Shown here piece after piece: positions 27,891-36,626 of a DNA stretch of 64,000 bases. The notes under the pieces are model-generated. The model made no database searches, was not told the origin of the DNA, and saw only the letters and a list, made by a program, of their open reading frames with translations. This DNA comes from Sabulibacter ruber (GTDB lineage: Bacteria; Bacteroidota; Bacteroidia; Cytophagales; Hymenobacteraceae), in contig NZ_JAFFID010000001.1 in NCBI RefSeq assembly GCF_017355955.1, forward strand, positions 2,046,001 to 2,110,000, written 5' to 3'. A program made the position numbers and the translations under genes. How positions within the stretch are numbered: position 1 is the stretch's first letter; the number at the start of each line of letters is the position of its first letter.

Positions 27891-29417
27891 ATGAAGCAAT
27901 ATCAAAAGTCCCTGCTCCTAGCCAACTTCTTTGCTCCGCTTTTCACACTGGTATATGCCCTTCTACTGGCAAGGCTCATGCCCTATCATGAGCTTTGGTT
28001 TGATGAAACGGAGCCGTGGCTTCTGGCTCTCTACAGCGACTCCTATAGTGAGTTGCTGTACAACAAACGGTTTGAAGGGCATCCCAACCTGTGGTACAGC
28101 TTACTCTTTGCTGTTACCAGGTTTACCCAAAATCTACAGGCGCTACAGATCTGTCAGTTTAGCTTTGCCGTGGGGTTTGTTTTTGTTTTCCTGCGGTACG
28201 CACCGTTTCACTGGCTTCTGCGGTTACTTTTCTGTTTCGGGTACTACGGGCTGTTTGAATACGGGCTAATCAGCCGATTGTACGCCCTGGAACTACTCAC
28301 CACCTTTCTAATCTGCGCCTTTTATCCTAAGCGGTGTTCCAATTGGTTCTTGTATATCCTGCTGTTGGTGCTGAATGCTCAGACCCATCTCTTTGGTTTA
28401 TTCTTCTCCGGAGTGCTAGGCCTGTTGCTCTTCTCAGAGGCTTTTGGTGTATGGAAAGGCGCTTCGTCACAATCAGAAATTGCTCCTATGAAGAAATGGT
28501 TGGGATTTTTCTTTTGGACCGCCGGTTGCTTATTTTCAATTTGGAGTATCGCCCGGCCGGCCGAGATGGGGCAGGTAATGGTCAACCTCAGGGCAGTGAC
28601 CAGACCCTGGCAGGCTTTCTTTCCCATCCCTCATTTCTTCGTGGATTTCTGGAACTCTTATATCCTTACTCCCACCATAGCAGGCCATGCACTGGAGGCA
28701 CTTTTTTCTGGGGTCATAATCCTGTTTACCCTGCATTGCTTCAAAGCCGAAAAACGCCTCTTTTTCCCATTTCTGGCCTTAATCGTTCTGCTGTCTCTGT
28801 TTTTTGCTTTTAAGTACATGGGCAGCCTGCGCCACTTTGGGCATTATTTCACCTTTACAGTTGCTTTTACCTGGCTCCTGTCTTATTACCAGGGGTACTC
28901 ACAAAGAATACAACAGTCTTATCAACGTTTGCAAAAGCTCCTGTTTCTGGCGGTGCTCATCCAGTTTGGGGTGGGAATCTACGCCGTTGCTATGGAGGTG
29001 AACTACTCTTTCCATCCTGCCAAGAAAACTGCGGCCTACTTAAAAGAGAAAGTACCAGCTTCAGATCTGATCGTCGTGGAAGACGATATACTTCTCTCTG
29101 CGGTGGTGGCCTATTACGGGAAGCCGATTATTTACTTGCCCAGATTATCGCCCAGCACGTTCTTTCAGCCCGATAGTCCCGAAGAAAACGAACTGACACC
29201 TTTTCAGACGTTGAAATGGGCGAAGGCACTGGCGCAAAAAGAGCAAAGGCGAATTATGTTATTGTCTTCGCAGAAAATTGATTTAGGCTGGTACCCGTAC
29301 CCAGTAAAGCTTGTCGCCCGGTTTGACGAAGCCAGTATCACGCCTAATTACTTCTACCTGTACCAAGTTGATCCCGCCTCTTTTCCGCAGCTGGACTTTG
29401 TAGCGGGCTCCCCCTGA
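27891..29417 (+). CDS. polytopic membrane protein, GT-C glycosyltransferase-like, paralog B
   Basis: A 508-residue protein built like its upstream neighbour: [20 protein letters not shown] and [15 protein letters not shown] in the first loop, then many membrane segments and a soluble tail from about 380. The shared motif and gene order show a tandem duplication. The ATG at 27891 is preferred over a TTG at 27879. It is probably an inner-membrane sugar transferase acting on the periplasmic side. It converges with the leftward gene at 29446. Confidence 0.75.
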   Translation: MKQYQKSLLLANFFAPLFTLVYALLLARLMPYHELWFDETEPWLLALYSDSYSELLYNKRFEGHPNLWYSLLFAVTRFTQNLQALQICQFSFAVGFVFVFLRYAPFHWLLRLLFCFGYYGLFEYGLISRLYALELLTTFLICAFYPKRCSNWFLYILLLVLNAQTHLFGLFFSGVLGLLLFSEAFGVWKGASSQSEIAPMKKWLGFFFWTAGCLFSIWSIARPAEMGQVMVNLRAVTRPWQAFFPIPHFFVDFWNSYILTPTIAGHALEALFSGVIILFTLHCFKAEKRLFFPFLALIVLLSLFFAFKYMGSLRHFGHYFTFTVAFTWLLSYYQGYSQRIQQSYQRLQKLLFLAVLIQFGVGIYAVAMEVNYSFHPAKKTAAYLKEKVPASDLIVVEDDILLSAVVAYYGKPIIYLPRLSPSTFFQPDSPEENELTPFQTLKWAKALAQKEQRRIMLLSSQKIDLGWYPYPVKLVARFDEASITPNYFYLYQVDPASFPQLDFVAGSP

Positions 29418-29441
29418 AACGATTTCTCATGAGCCTGTTCT

Positions 29442-29470
29442 AAGCCTACTTTCCAGAAAACACCTTAAAA
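29442..29470. repeat. dispersed palindromic element between convergent genes
   Basis: AGCCTACTTTCCAG then AAAACACCTTAAAAC; covers the stop codon of the HhH-barrel gene. The centre is CAG, the reverse of most copies. Confidence 0.5.
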
Positions 29471-31545
29471 CGATATCGCGCCTGCACACGCACATCGGTT
29501 CTTTGGGTGCCTTGAATCTGCTCCAGCCCCGAGCTGACCGTGTCTTGCCCCCGGTAGTGGGTGAGGCTCAGTTTAAACCAAATATCCAGGTGCCGACCCA
29601 ATTGTTGCTGAAGCAGCAGGTACACATGGGTGCCGCGCCCCGTGAACACCGGTATGGAGAACGCATACAGCACATCCTGCTCGGGCACATAGAGGCGCGT
29701 CTCGTAATCATCGGTGTCAAAGAGTGCGTAGCGGGCGCTGATGCGGGTTCCCTTATGTTCCCAACTGATATCCTGCGCCGCGAAGAACCCGGTACGGGCG
29801 GGACCATTCTGCCGGAAGCGGCTGGCCTGCACTCTGGACCGCAGCCTGAGTGAGGGCAGCGGACTTACATCCAACAGCAGTAAATACCGGTGCGCATGGG
29901 TGTCGGTTACCTGCCGAAGCGCCTCTCCTTCTACGGTTTCGTTCCGGGACTTGCGCTCGTATTGGTATTGGCCGTAGAGCAGCGTGGTTTTGGAGGGCAT
30001 GAACTGAAGGCGCAACATATACCCTTCTCCATCTGACGGAGCATCAACCCGGTACCGGAGCCACGGAAACGAAAACCGATCATAGTACCCCGTGAGTTGC
30101 CACCGGTTGCTCAGCTTCAGTTTAACGCCGGTGTACAAACCACTCTCGTTCTGGTTTCGGCTGCCCTCGCCAAAGGCCGCCCCGTACAGCGTCTGGAAAT
30201 CGCGGGCGTAGTATCGGTACAGCAACGCCACCTCCACCTTCTCCGACAAACTCGCCAGTACTCCGTTCACCGTTCCCAGACCTCCATTTCCTGAGCGGGC
30301 AGTCTCCCCAAAAAAGTTGAAGTTCTGCCACAGGTAACTGTACTGCAGCCCTACAGCCGTGTTCTGCCTTCCGCTGAACGTAAAACGGTTATATGGCTCG
30401 GGCTTTTGCTGCAATGCCGTACTGTAGGAAGTGTGCAAAGCCGTGAGGCCAAGACTAAAGGTTTGCATTGGGTTTCGGTACGTGACATTGCCGCCCAGCA
30501 CCTGCTCCCGCGCCCGTTGTCGGTTGGCCAGCTCAGTAGGCGTCCGGTGAAGGCCTGAGGTTTGCAAGCCACCTAAAGTAAAAACCGTGCTGTCTTCGGG
30601 TAGGGCATCTCCCGCAGAAGCATCCACCCTCCTGCTGGAAAGGAAGAGCGTTGTCTCCAGTTGCCTCCAGCGGTGGGTAGCCGCTATGCCCCGAAAGAAA
30701 TTGGTTTCCAAGGTAGACGTGTGCGGCCTGATGCCCAACTGACTCCGCCGAACAGTGGTGATGGTTTCGCTTCCTTTGCCCACACTCAAGCCGCTGGAGA
30801 GCAACAAGCCTTGCCCGAATTGCAACTGGTAATCACCCAGGGCAATGGTCTTGAAGGCTCCCCGATCATAGAGTTGGGCATGCGCCGAAAGAAAATCAAA
30901 GCCGTAAAGCCGCTGGCCAGGGTTCCACGTGAAGGACTCACCGGCGTCCTTCTCGGCGGTAATCCCGAAACTGAAATCGCGGGGATGGCTTAGCCGGTAG
31001 CGGAGCAGGTATTTATCCGGGGAGCCCCGGTAGCGCGTAGTAGATCTTCCCTCCGGCGGCGTGTAGCCGCGGCGTTCCTGCAGCGTACGGTCATATCTGA
31101 ATAACAACGTGTGAGTATCGGCGGCTTTCAGGCGTTCTTTCCAGGTGCGCTGGCCCATCTGCCCTAGCGCCTGCACGGTCACAAAGGGCAATAATCTTCG
31201 GATGGTCAGCAAATCAAAACCGGGGATAGCTTGCAGTTCATATAGGCTGAGTAACCGGCCGTTGTCCTGGATGTGCTGCAACAGTGCCGAGATCTGCCCT
31301 TCTGAGAGTAACCAAAGCCCTCGGAGTTCCTCACGGGAGGCGCGGTTCAAATCCAAGGGCTGGCGATAGTACTGGAGCAGCGTTTCGTAGAGGTCTTCGT
31401 AAGCCACGGGGTTCTCATCGTCTTGCTGGGCGAAGAGTTCCTGCACCAACAGTTCCACATCCACGGCCGGGCGCGGCAGGTCCTGGGCGCACGTCACCTG
31501 TTTCAGGCCTAAAATCAGGAAAAGAAGCCCGAAACAGATTCTCAT
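29446..31545 (-). CDS. secreted helix-hairpin-helix domain protein with C-terminal beta-barrel
   Basis: A 699-residue exported protein. A signal peptide ends near residue 20 (LKQVTCAQ). Residues 55-125 hold helix-hairpin-helix segments (PLDLNRASREELRGLW, then LYELQAIPGFDLLTIRRLLP) of the ComEA kind, which bind DNA or form assemblies. The remaining 550 residues alternate aromatic and polar residues like an outer-membrane beta-barrel (many GLQYSYLW, VALLYRYYA strands). The start overlaps the stop of the upstream PorV-like gene (ATGA). Similar HhH-barrel proteins are widespread in Bacteroidota with unknown function. Confidence 0.72.
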   Translation of the reverse strand: MRICFGLLFLILGLKQVTCAQDLPRPAVDVELLVQELFAQQDDENPVAYEDLYETLLQYYRQPLDLNRASREELRGLWLLSEGQISALLQHIQDNGRLLSLYELQAIPGFDLLTIRRLLPFVTVQALGQMGQRTWKERLKAADTHTLLFRYDRTLQERRGYTPPEGRSTTRYRGSPDKYLLRYRLSHPRDFSFGITAEKDAGESFTWNPGQRLYGFDFLSAHAQLYDRGAFKTIALGDYQLQFGQGLLLSSGLSVGKGSETITTVRRSQLGIRPHTSTLETNFFRGIAATHRWRQLETTLFLSSRRVDASAGDALPEDSTVFTLGGLQTSGLHRTPTELANRQRAREQVLGGNVTYRNPMQTFSLGLTALHTSYSTALQQKPEPYNRFTFSGRQNTAVGLQYSYLWQNFNFFGETARSGNGGLGTVNGVLASLSEKVEVALLYRYYARDFQTLYGAAFGEGSRNQNESGLYTGVKLKLSNRWQLTGYYDRFSFPWLRYRVDAPSDGEGYMLRLQFMPSKTTLLYGQYQYERKSRNETVEGEALRQVTDTHAHRYLLLLDVSPLPSLRLRSRVQASRFRQNGPARTGFFAAQDISWEHKGTRISARYALFDTDDYETRLYVPEQDVLYAFSIPVFTGRGTHVYLLLQQQLGRHLDIWFKLSLTHYRGQDTVSSGLEQIQGTQRTDVRVQARYRFKVFSGK

Positions 31546-32387
31546 GGCTGCGGCTCCTTCTTCAGTTGGTACCCCACCGATAAGTAATTGCTGATGCCTA
31601 ATTGATGTTGCGCTCCCAAGGCATAGGCCACCTGGAACTGCTTGAATTTGACGTCTACCCCGGCCGTACCGGCTCGGGTACCGGTATTGAACCCGGTCCG
31701 GAGCCCAAGCGCCGGAAGCAAGCGATATTCAAGGCCGCCTTTCACCGCCACGGGGTACTCCAGCTCCTTCTCGGCTTCCAGCACCAATAGCACCTTGGTA
31801 GCGGCCTGATAACTCAACCCAAGCTTCATGACGGTGGGCACGCGTTCGTCCTCAAACTCGGCGAGTTTGGCTTGGTTCAGGTTGTAAATGTGCGCCCCGA
31901 AGGAAAGCTTGGGCAAGAGATCGGACTGGATGCCCATGCTCACCGCCACGGCCTTGCGGCTGCCCCACTCCTGCACCCGCACTTGCAGAAGATCGGCCTT
32001 CAGGCCTAACCTGACTACGCCCAATTGATGCGCAAATCCAATCCCGAGCCGCTGTTCATTATACAACTCACCTCCGAAACGCTGTACGTCTATGCCTATG
32101 GTCCCAAACCGTTGAGTGGGGTATACCGCCAGCAGCCCTACGGTGGTAAGTTCTTTCAGGGAGAAGCGGTTGTGCGCGTAGGCACCCAATTCCAGTGGCT
32201 TTGAAGCGGCCATGCCCGCCGGATTGTTGCTCAACGCCCACACATCTGACAAGGTCACAGCAGAGCCGCCCAAGCTGACGGCCCGCGCACCTACCTCGGC
32301 ATTGTTGATTTGCCCCTGTGCGCAGAGAGGGACACCTAAATACAAGAAAAGCAGAACAATACACCGTAGAAAATGCTGCATAGGCAT
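31542..32387 (-). CDS. outer-membrane beta-barrel protein, PorV/FadL-like
   Basis: A 281-residue exported protein. A signal peptide ends around PLCAQGQ. The mature N-terminus reads AEVGARAVSLGGSAVTLSDV followed by NNPAGMA, the typical start of PorV/PorQ and FadL-like barrels. The rest has alternating strands and ends LSVGYQLKKE. It overlaps the downstream HhH-barrel gene by 4 bp, so the two are translationally coupled and may act together in the outer membrane. A link to type IX secretion is possible but not shown. Confidence 0.7.
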   Translation of the reverse strand: MPMQHFLRCIVLLFLYLGVPLCAQGQINNAEVGARAVSLGGSAVTLSDVWALSNNPAGMAASKPLELGAYAHNRFSLKELTTVGLLAVYPTQRFGTIGIDVQRFGGELYNEQRLGIGFAHQLGVVRLGLKADLLQVRVQEWGSRKAVAVSMGIQSDLLPKLSFGAHIYNLNQAKLAEFEDERVPTVMKLGLSYQAATKVLLVLEAEKELEYPVAVKGGLEYRLLPALGLRTGFNTGTRAGTAGVDVKFKQFQVAYALGAQHQLGISNYLSVGYQLKKEPQP

Positions 32388-32477
32388 GAAGGATTAGGGG
32401 TTTTCCCTCTACGCACAATCACTCAAAATGCTACACCATCTTTCTTTAGGAATATACCTTAAAATCTAAGGCACAAA

Positions 32478-32506
32478 AAAACGCCCGGAGATTTTCCGGG
32501 CGTTTT
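32478..32506 (-). terminator. terminator after the S46 peptidase gene
   Basis: A 12-bp perfect stem (AAAACGCCCGGA with TCCGGGCGTTTT), loop of 5, with a T run in the leftward direction, 35 bp after the stop. Confidence 0.9.
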
Positions 32507-32537
32507 GGGTCAATTTTTCAGAAAAGAGGCTTGAAAC
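32507..32537. repeat. dispersed palindromic element after the S46 peptidase gene
   Basis: GGGTCAATTTTTCAG then AAAAGAGGCTTGAAAC, adjacent to the terminator and 4 bp from the stop codon. Confidence 0.55.
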
Positions 32538-32540
32538 AGC

Positions 32541-34847
32541 TTAGCTTTTTTGTTTCTTGGTTTCTTTCTTGATTTTGGTTTCGTTGCCTTTCTTCTTGAT
32601 TTTGATCTCTGAATCGGCGGTCTCAATTTCCATTTTGCCGTCCATCTTCACATCGTTCAAAGACGGGTTGAAAGTCGTGTTCGGGTTACCGTTGTCTACC
32701 AGGGTCATCTCGTTCACCAGGTGACCGGCACCGGCCAGTTTATCAATCACGAAGAGCACGTACTTGATGTCTACGTTGATGCAGCGCTTGTACTCGGGGT
32801 CAAACACCAGGTCGCCGGTCATCGCTTCCCAGTTGCCGTCAAAGGCCAACCCGATCAACTCACCACGGCCGTTGATCACCGGCGAACCAGAGTTACCACC
32901 CGTGATGTCGTTGTTGGTGATGAAGGCCACGCGCAACTCACCGTTCTGGCCATAGCGGCCGTAGTCTTTCTTGTTGTACAGCTCGATCAGTTTAGCCGGC
33001 ACGATGAACTCTGGGTTGGTTGGGTCTTCTTTCTCGGCTATGCCTTGCAGCGTGGTGTAGTACTTGTACTCTACGCCGTCTCTTGGCTCATAGTCCTTCA
33101 CGGTTCCGTAGGTCAGGCGCAGGGTAGAGTTCGCGTCTGGGTAGAATACTTTGTTCGGGTGCATTTCGCGCAGACCGGCTACGTACAGACGGTTGGCACG
33201 GCCTAAAGCAGCGTTGTACTCGTTCAGTTTGGGCAGGATATTGTCCTGGTAGTTAGTTTGTACGGCACGCATGAACTTGAACGCTGGGTCTGTTTCCAGG
33301 GCCTTTAACGTAGGATTGGCCAAAAACGCATTAGCCTTCGCTTCAGAAGAAAGCAGGGATTTGCTGTACACATCAGCGGCCCACTTCTTGAAGTCACCTT
33401 TGTAGGTAGACGTCAGGTCTTTGAAGATGTCAGCGTGCTGGGCTTTGGGCACATCGTTGAAGTACATCTGCATCAGCTCAGCGAAGATCTTTTGGTCAGA
33501 GGACGGCACGTAGCTGGCGTAGAACTCCTTGTTCATGTCTTTGTAAGCCGTTACCAATTCTTGCAGCTTGGCTTTGTCTGCGTTGCCGGCCTTGAGCAGG
33601 TTGTACAGCGGCGTGTACTGGTAGGCGTGCGCGATCAGCTGCGGCGCCAAAGCGGCCTCGGTGCGGTAGATAGCCGACAGGTTGTAGGTGCGCTGTCCGG
33701 CGTAAGAGGCATTGATGTCTGCTAAGGCAGAGCCGTACAGGGCTTTGCGGTTGGCATCGGCAGTGGCCCAGGCCTGGAAGGCTTTCTCCTCGGCGGCTTT
33801 CTTGTCCAGCGTTTTCATGCGCTTGATGCCTGCGTTCTGCCCGATGTAGTATTTGTAGTAGTTGCTGATGCTGGCGTAGTTGGAAGCCAGTTTCAGACGA
33901 TCGGCGGGAGAAGCATCCATGGCTTCTTTCATCAAAGCAAGGCGGCGCTCACGCAGTTTGATACGGGCCGGGTTAGACTGCTCCACGGCCATGCTCAAAC
34001 CAGAACCGGCCATGAAACGCGTGGTACGGCCCGGGAACCCGAACACCATGGAGAAATCACCTTCTTTCACGGGGCTCATAGACACCGGCAGGTGGTGCTT
34101 AGGACGGTACGGCACGTTTTTCTCAGAGTAAGCGGCGGGCTTTCCGTCTGGGCTCATGTATACCCGGAACATAGAGAAGTCACCGGTGTGGCGCGGCCAC
34201 ATCCAGTTATCAGTATCGCCCCCGAATTTCCCGATGCTTTCCGGCGGGGTTCCCACCAGACGCACATCAGAGAAGCGCTCGTACACGAACATATAGAACT
34301 CGTTGCCATTGAAGAAATCGCGCACGTAGGCCACGTACTGGCCGTTGTTCTTGGCGGCATCGGCCAACGCTTTGGAACGCTCGGCTACCAATTTGGTACG
34401 CTCCTGCTCCGGCGTCTGCGGGGTGATGCCCTGCAATACCTGGCCGGTCACGTCTTCCATGCGCACCAGAATGTCTACGAACAGGCCTTCGTTTTTCTTT
34501 TCCTGCTCGCGGGTCATGGCCCACCAGCCGTTCTTCAGGATGTCGTCCTGCGGCGTGGAGTTGTTGGCGATGGCATCGTAACCGCAGTGGTGGTTGGTGA
34601 GCAACAGACCTTCTTTGGAGATGAACTCGCCGGTACAGAAGCCGCCAAACTGCACAATGGCGTCTTTCAGGCTGGCGTTGTTCACGTTGTAAATTTCCTC
34701 AGCGGTAAGCTGCAGGCCCTGTTTCTGCATATCTACGTGGTTGAGGCGCTTCACCAGCAGCGGCAACCACATCCCCTCATCGGCGCGGGCGTTGAGCGAC
34801 AAGCCCAGGCAGCCGGCAAGGAGTATACTATAAACTTTTTTAAGCAT
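32541..34847 (-). CDS. S46 family serine dipeptidyl-peptidase (DPP7/DPP11 type)
   Basis: A 768-residue exported enzyme. The signal peptide ends near residue 22. Catalytic His87 sits in TNHHCGY, and the nucleophile is in GGNSGSPV near residue 650. FDGNWEAMTGD near the S1 pocket has Gly where DPP11 is reported to have Arg, favouring a DPP7-like preference for hydrophobic residues. The family removes dipeptides from peptide N-termini in the periplasm of Bacteroidota. A Lys/Glu-rich tail follows the peptidase domain. Its promoter has a TACCTTTG box, and it forms a single-gene unit. Confidence 0.93.
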   Translation of the reverse strand: MLKKVYSILLAGCLGLSLNARADEGMWLPLLVKRLNHVDMQKQGLQLTAEEIYNVNNASLKDAIVQFGGFCTGEFISKEGLLLTNHHCGYDAIANNSTPQDDILKNGWWAMTREQEKKNEGLFVDILVRMEDVTGQVLQGITPQTPEQERTKLVAERSKALADAAKNNGQYVAYVRDFFNGNEFYMFVYERFSDVRLVGTPPESIGKFGGDTDNWMWPRHTGDFSMFRVYMSPDGKPAAYSEKNVPYRPKHHLPVSMSPVKEGDFSMVFGFPGRTTRFMAGSGLSMAVEQSNPARIKLRERRLALMKEAMDASPADRLKLASNYASISNYYKYYIGQNAGIKRMKTLDKKAAEEKAFQAWATADANRKALYGSALADINASYAGQRTYNLSAIYRTEAALAPQLIAHAYQYTPLYNLLKAGNADKAKLQELVTAYKDMNKEFYASYVPSSDQKIFAELMQMYFNDVPKAQHADIFKDLTSTYKGDFKKWAADVYSKSLLSSEAKANAFLANPTLKALETDPAFKFMRAVQTNYQDNILPKLNEYNAALGRANRLYVAGLREMHPNKVFYPDANSTLRLTYGTVKDYEPRDGVEYKYYTTLQGIAEKEDPTNPEFIVPAKLIELYNKKDYGRYGQNGELRVAFITNNDITGGNSGSPVINGRGELIGLAFDGNWEAMTGDLVFDPEYKRCINVDIKYVLFVIDKLAGAGHLVNEMTLVDNGNPNTTFNPSLNDVKMDGKMEIETADSEIKIKKKGNETKIKKETKKQKS

Positions 34848-34869
34848 AACGTGTGTTAGTTAGAAACCG

Positions 34870-34877
34870 CAAAGGTA
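34870..34877 (-). promoter_or_regulatory. Bacteroidota -7 box (TACCTTTG) before the S46 peptidase gene
   Basis: An exact TAnnTTTG match, 22 bp upstream of the ATG. A TTCG about 21 nt further upstream is a weak -33 element. Confidence 0.5.
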
Positions 34878-34912
34878 AGGATTTGTGGCTTTTTTTCCCG
34901 AACTAGCACGAA

Positions 34913-35143
34913 ATGCAGGCAATCAATTGGCTTTTCAGGCACCTTTTCTTAGGCATTGTGTGGGTGTACCGCTACATGATCTCGCCGCTTACGCCCGGCA
35001 GTTGCCGCTATACGCCCACCTGCTCGGCCTACGCGCACCAGGCCATTATGAAGTACGGTCCGTTCAAAGGCGGCTGGATGGCTTTAAAGCGGATTGGGCG
35101 GTGCCATCCCTGGGGCGGACACGGGTATGATCCGGTGCCGTAG
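34913..35143 (+). CDS. yidD: membrane protein insertion efficiency factor YidD
   Basis: A 76-residue protein with the full YidD pattern: [19 protein letters not shown]-like sequence (here [19 protein letters not shown]) and [19 protein letters not shown]. The conserved Cys residues and one amphipathic N-terminal helix are present. It assists YidC in inserting inner-membrane proteins. It stands alone rather than next to rnpA/yidC. Its start codon lies in a degenerate copy of the window's palindromic repeat. Confidence 0.95.
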   Translation: MQAINWLFRHLFLGIVWVYRYMISPLTPGSCRYTPTCSAYAHQAIMKYGPFKGGWMALKRIGRCHPWGGHGYDPVP

Positions 35144-35182
35144 ATGTTTCGTAGGAACGTGGGAAGAAGGATTAAAGATTTT

Positions 35183-35211
35183 GCCCTGTTTTCCTGAAAT
35201 CAGGCCGAAAT
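35183..35211. repeat. dispersed palindromic element after yidD
   Basis: GCCCTGTTTTCCTG then AAATCAGGCCGAAAT, 40 bp after the yidD stop. A good family member. Confidence 0.75.
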
Positions 35212-35325
35212 CGTAAATAAACTTTCAGTTCCTTCCCAATCCTACATCAAAACCGCCGGACAGTTGAAAACCTGGTGTACCATTTTGCGCCGCTTTCCCG
35301 TTAAGAGGACTTAAGCCACATCCCC

Positions 35326-36069
35326 ATGCCGTTCACCTTTTCGCATCCGGCCATCATTCTGCCCCTGATCAAAATTCCCCAGCGCTGGCGCTCGGCCACC
35401 GGGCTCATTGTGGGCAGCATGGCCCCCGATTTTGAGAAGTTCATCCGGATGAGTTTGCATGACCCGCACAGCCATACCTGGCAGGGCATTTTCTACTTCA
35501 ACCTGCCCATGGGCATTCTGCTGTGCTTCGTCTTCCATTTGATTGTGCGCGATGCCCTCATAGACCACCTGCCCGCTTTCCTGCGACAGCGGTTCAACCG
35601 GTACAAGCGGTTCAACTGGAAAGCGTATTTCAAGCGGCACTACGGCGTGATCCTGCTGTCTTTGCTGGTGGGCATTGTCTCGCACCTGGGCTGGGACTCT
35701 TTCACGCACAGCGATGGTTTGGGCGTGCGGCTGTTCCCGTTTCTGCTGCAAGACGTACTGCCCGAGCCGTTTACCCGGCCATTGTACTCCCTGCTGCAAC
35801 AGGTCTTGTCTGCGTTGGGCGGTTACATTATGGTGCTTTTCATTTTCATGCTGCCCAAAGAGAAGAAAGAGCCGGAACCCAGGAGTATTCTGGGCTACTG
35901 GGTGCTATGGACGGTGCTGGTGGTGATAGTGGTGGCGCTGTGGTTTGTGGCCGGCGGCAAACACAACCGATACTACATTTTCATAGCGGCTATCTCAGCG
36001 GGGTTGCTAAGTTTGATTATTCTTCCGTATTTGTTCAGGATCAAGGAAACCATCAGACTTAAAACATGA
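35326..36069 (+). CDS. DUF4184 family membrane protein
   Basis: A 247-residue inner-membrane protein starting MPFTFSHPAIILPL and GLIVGSMAPDFEKF, the family signature, and LVGIVSHLGWDSFTHSDG later. His and Asp residues in these motifs are conserved and recall the metal-dependent YdjM-like group. About five to six membrane segments. Function unknown in the family. It overlaps the following deaminase gene by 4 bp (ATGA), giving translational coupling. Confidence 0.85.
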   Translation: MPFTFSHPAIILPLIKIPQRWRSATGLIVGSMAPDFEKFIRMSLHDPHSHTWQGIFYFNLPMGILLCFVFHLIVRDALIDHLPAFLRQRFNRYKRFNWKAYFKRHYGVILLSLLVGIVSHLGWDSFTHSDGLGVRLFPFLLQDVLPEPFTRPLYSLLQQVLSALGGYIMVLFIFMLPKEKKEPEPRSILGYWVLWTVLVVIVVALWFVAGGKHNRYYIFIAAISAGLLSLIILPYLFRIKETIRLKT

Positions 36070-36503
36070 ACGAATTTCTGCAAGCTGCGCTGGAGGAAGC
36101 CCGCAAAGGCTACGAAGAAGGAGGCATTCCCATCGGCTCAGTGCTGGTACACAACGGCAAGATCATCGGCCGCGGCCACAACAAACGCGTACAGGACGGT
36201 AGCGCCATTCTGCACGGCGAGATGGATGCCCTGGAGAACGCCGGTCGGTTGCCCGCCTCGGTGTACCGCGAGTGCACCATCTACACTACCCTATCGCCTT
36301 GCTCTATGTGCTCCGGCACCATTCTGCTGTACGGCATCCCCAAAGTGGTGGTGGGCGAAAACAAATCCTTCATGGGCGAAGAGGAGCTGCTGCGCTCCCG
36401 CGGCGTAGACGTGACCGTGGAAGACAGCCAAGAGTGCTACGAGCTCATGCAGCAGTTCATCCGGGAGAAACCCGAGGTTTGGAACGAAGACATAGGCGTG
36501 TAA
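36066..36503 (+). CDS. cytosine/nucleoside deaminase (yeast Fcy1-like)
   Basis: A 145-residue zinc deaminase. Zinc ligands are in LHGEMDALENAGRLP (His and catalytic Glu) and SPCSMCSG (two Cys). The sequence runs closely parallel to yeast cytosine deaminase along its length, including IYTTLSPC, YGIPKVVVGEN and the C-terminal EVWNEDIG. It should deaminate cytosine to uracil for pyrimidine salvage, although some relatives use other bases or nucleosides. It is coupled to the DUF4184 gene upstream and followed by a terminator. Confidence 0.82.
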   Translation: MNEFLQAALEEARKGYEEGGIPIGSVLVHNGKIIGRGHNKRVQDGSAILHGEMDALENAGRLPASVYRECTIYTTLSPCSMCSGTILLYGIPKVVVGENKSFMGEEELLRSRGVDVTVEDSQECYELMQQFIREKPEVWNEDIGV

Positions 36504-36520
36504 TCCCTCAGCTACATTTC

Positions 36521-36552
36521 AGGCCTGATTTTCTGATTTCAAGCCGAAAACC
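36521..36552. repeat. dispersed palindromic element after the deaminase gene
   Basis: AGGCCTGATTTTCTG then ATTTCAAGCCGAAAACC, 18 bp after the stop and just before the terminator. Confidence 0.75.
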
Positions 36553-36565
36553 AATAGATTCCTTC

Positions 36566-36601
36566 AGGCAGCTTATAGTGTTATAGGCTGCCTTTCTTTC
36601 T
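36566..36601 (+). terminator. terminator after the deaminase gene
   Basis: A 12-bp stem with one wobble (AGGCAGCTTATA with TATAGGCTGCCT) followed by TTCTTTCT, about 63 bp after the stop. Confidence 0.7.
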
Positions 36602-36626
36602 GCCCATTTATTCAAGAAACTGAGAC

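Noticed and set aside
34885-35130. An 81-codon rightward frame overlapping yidD
   Set aside because: The frame starting at 34913 encodes a full YidD protein; the other frame is a shadow.
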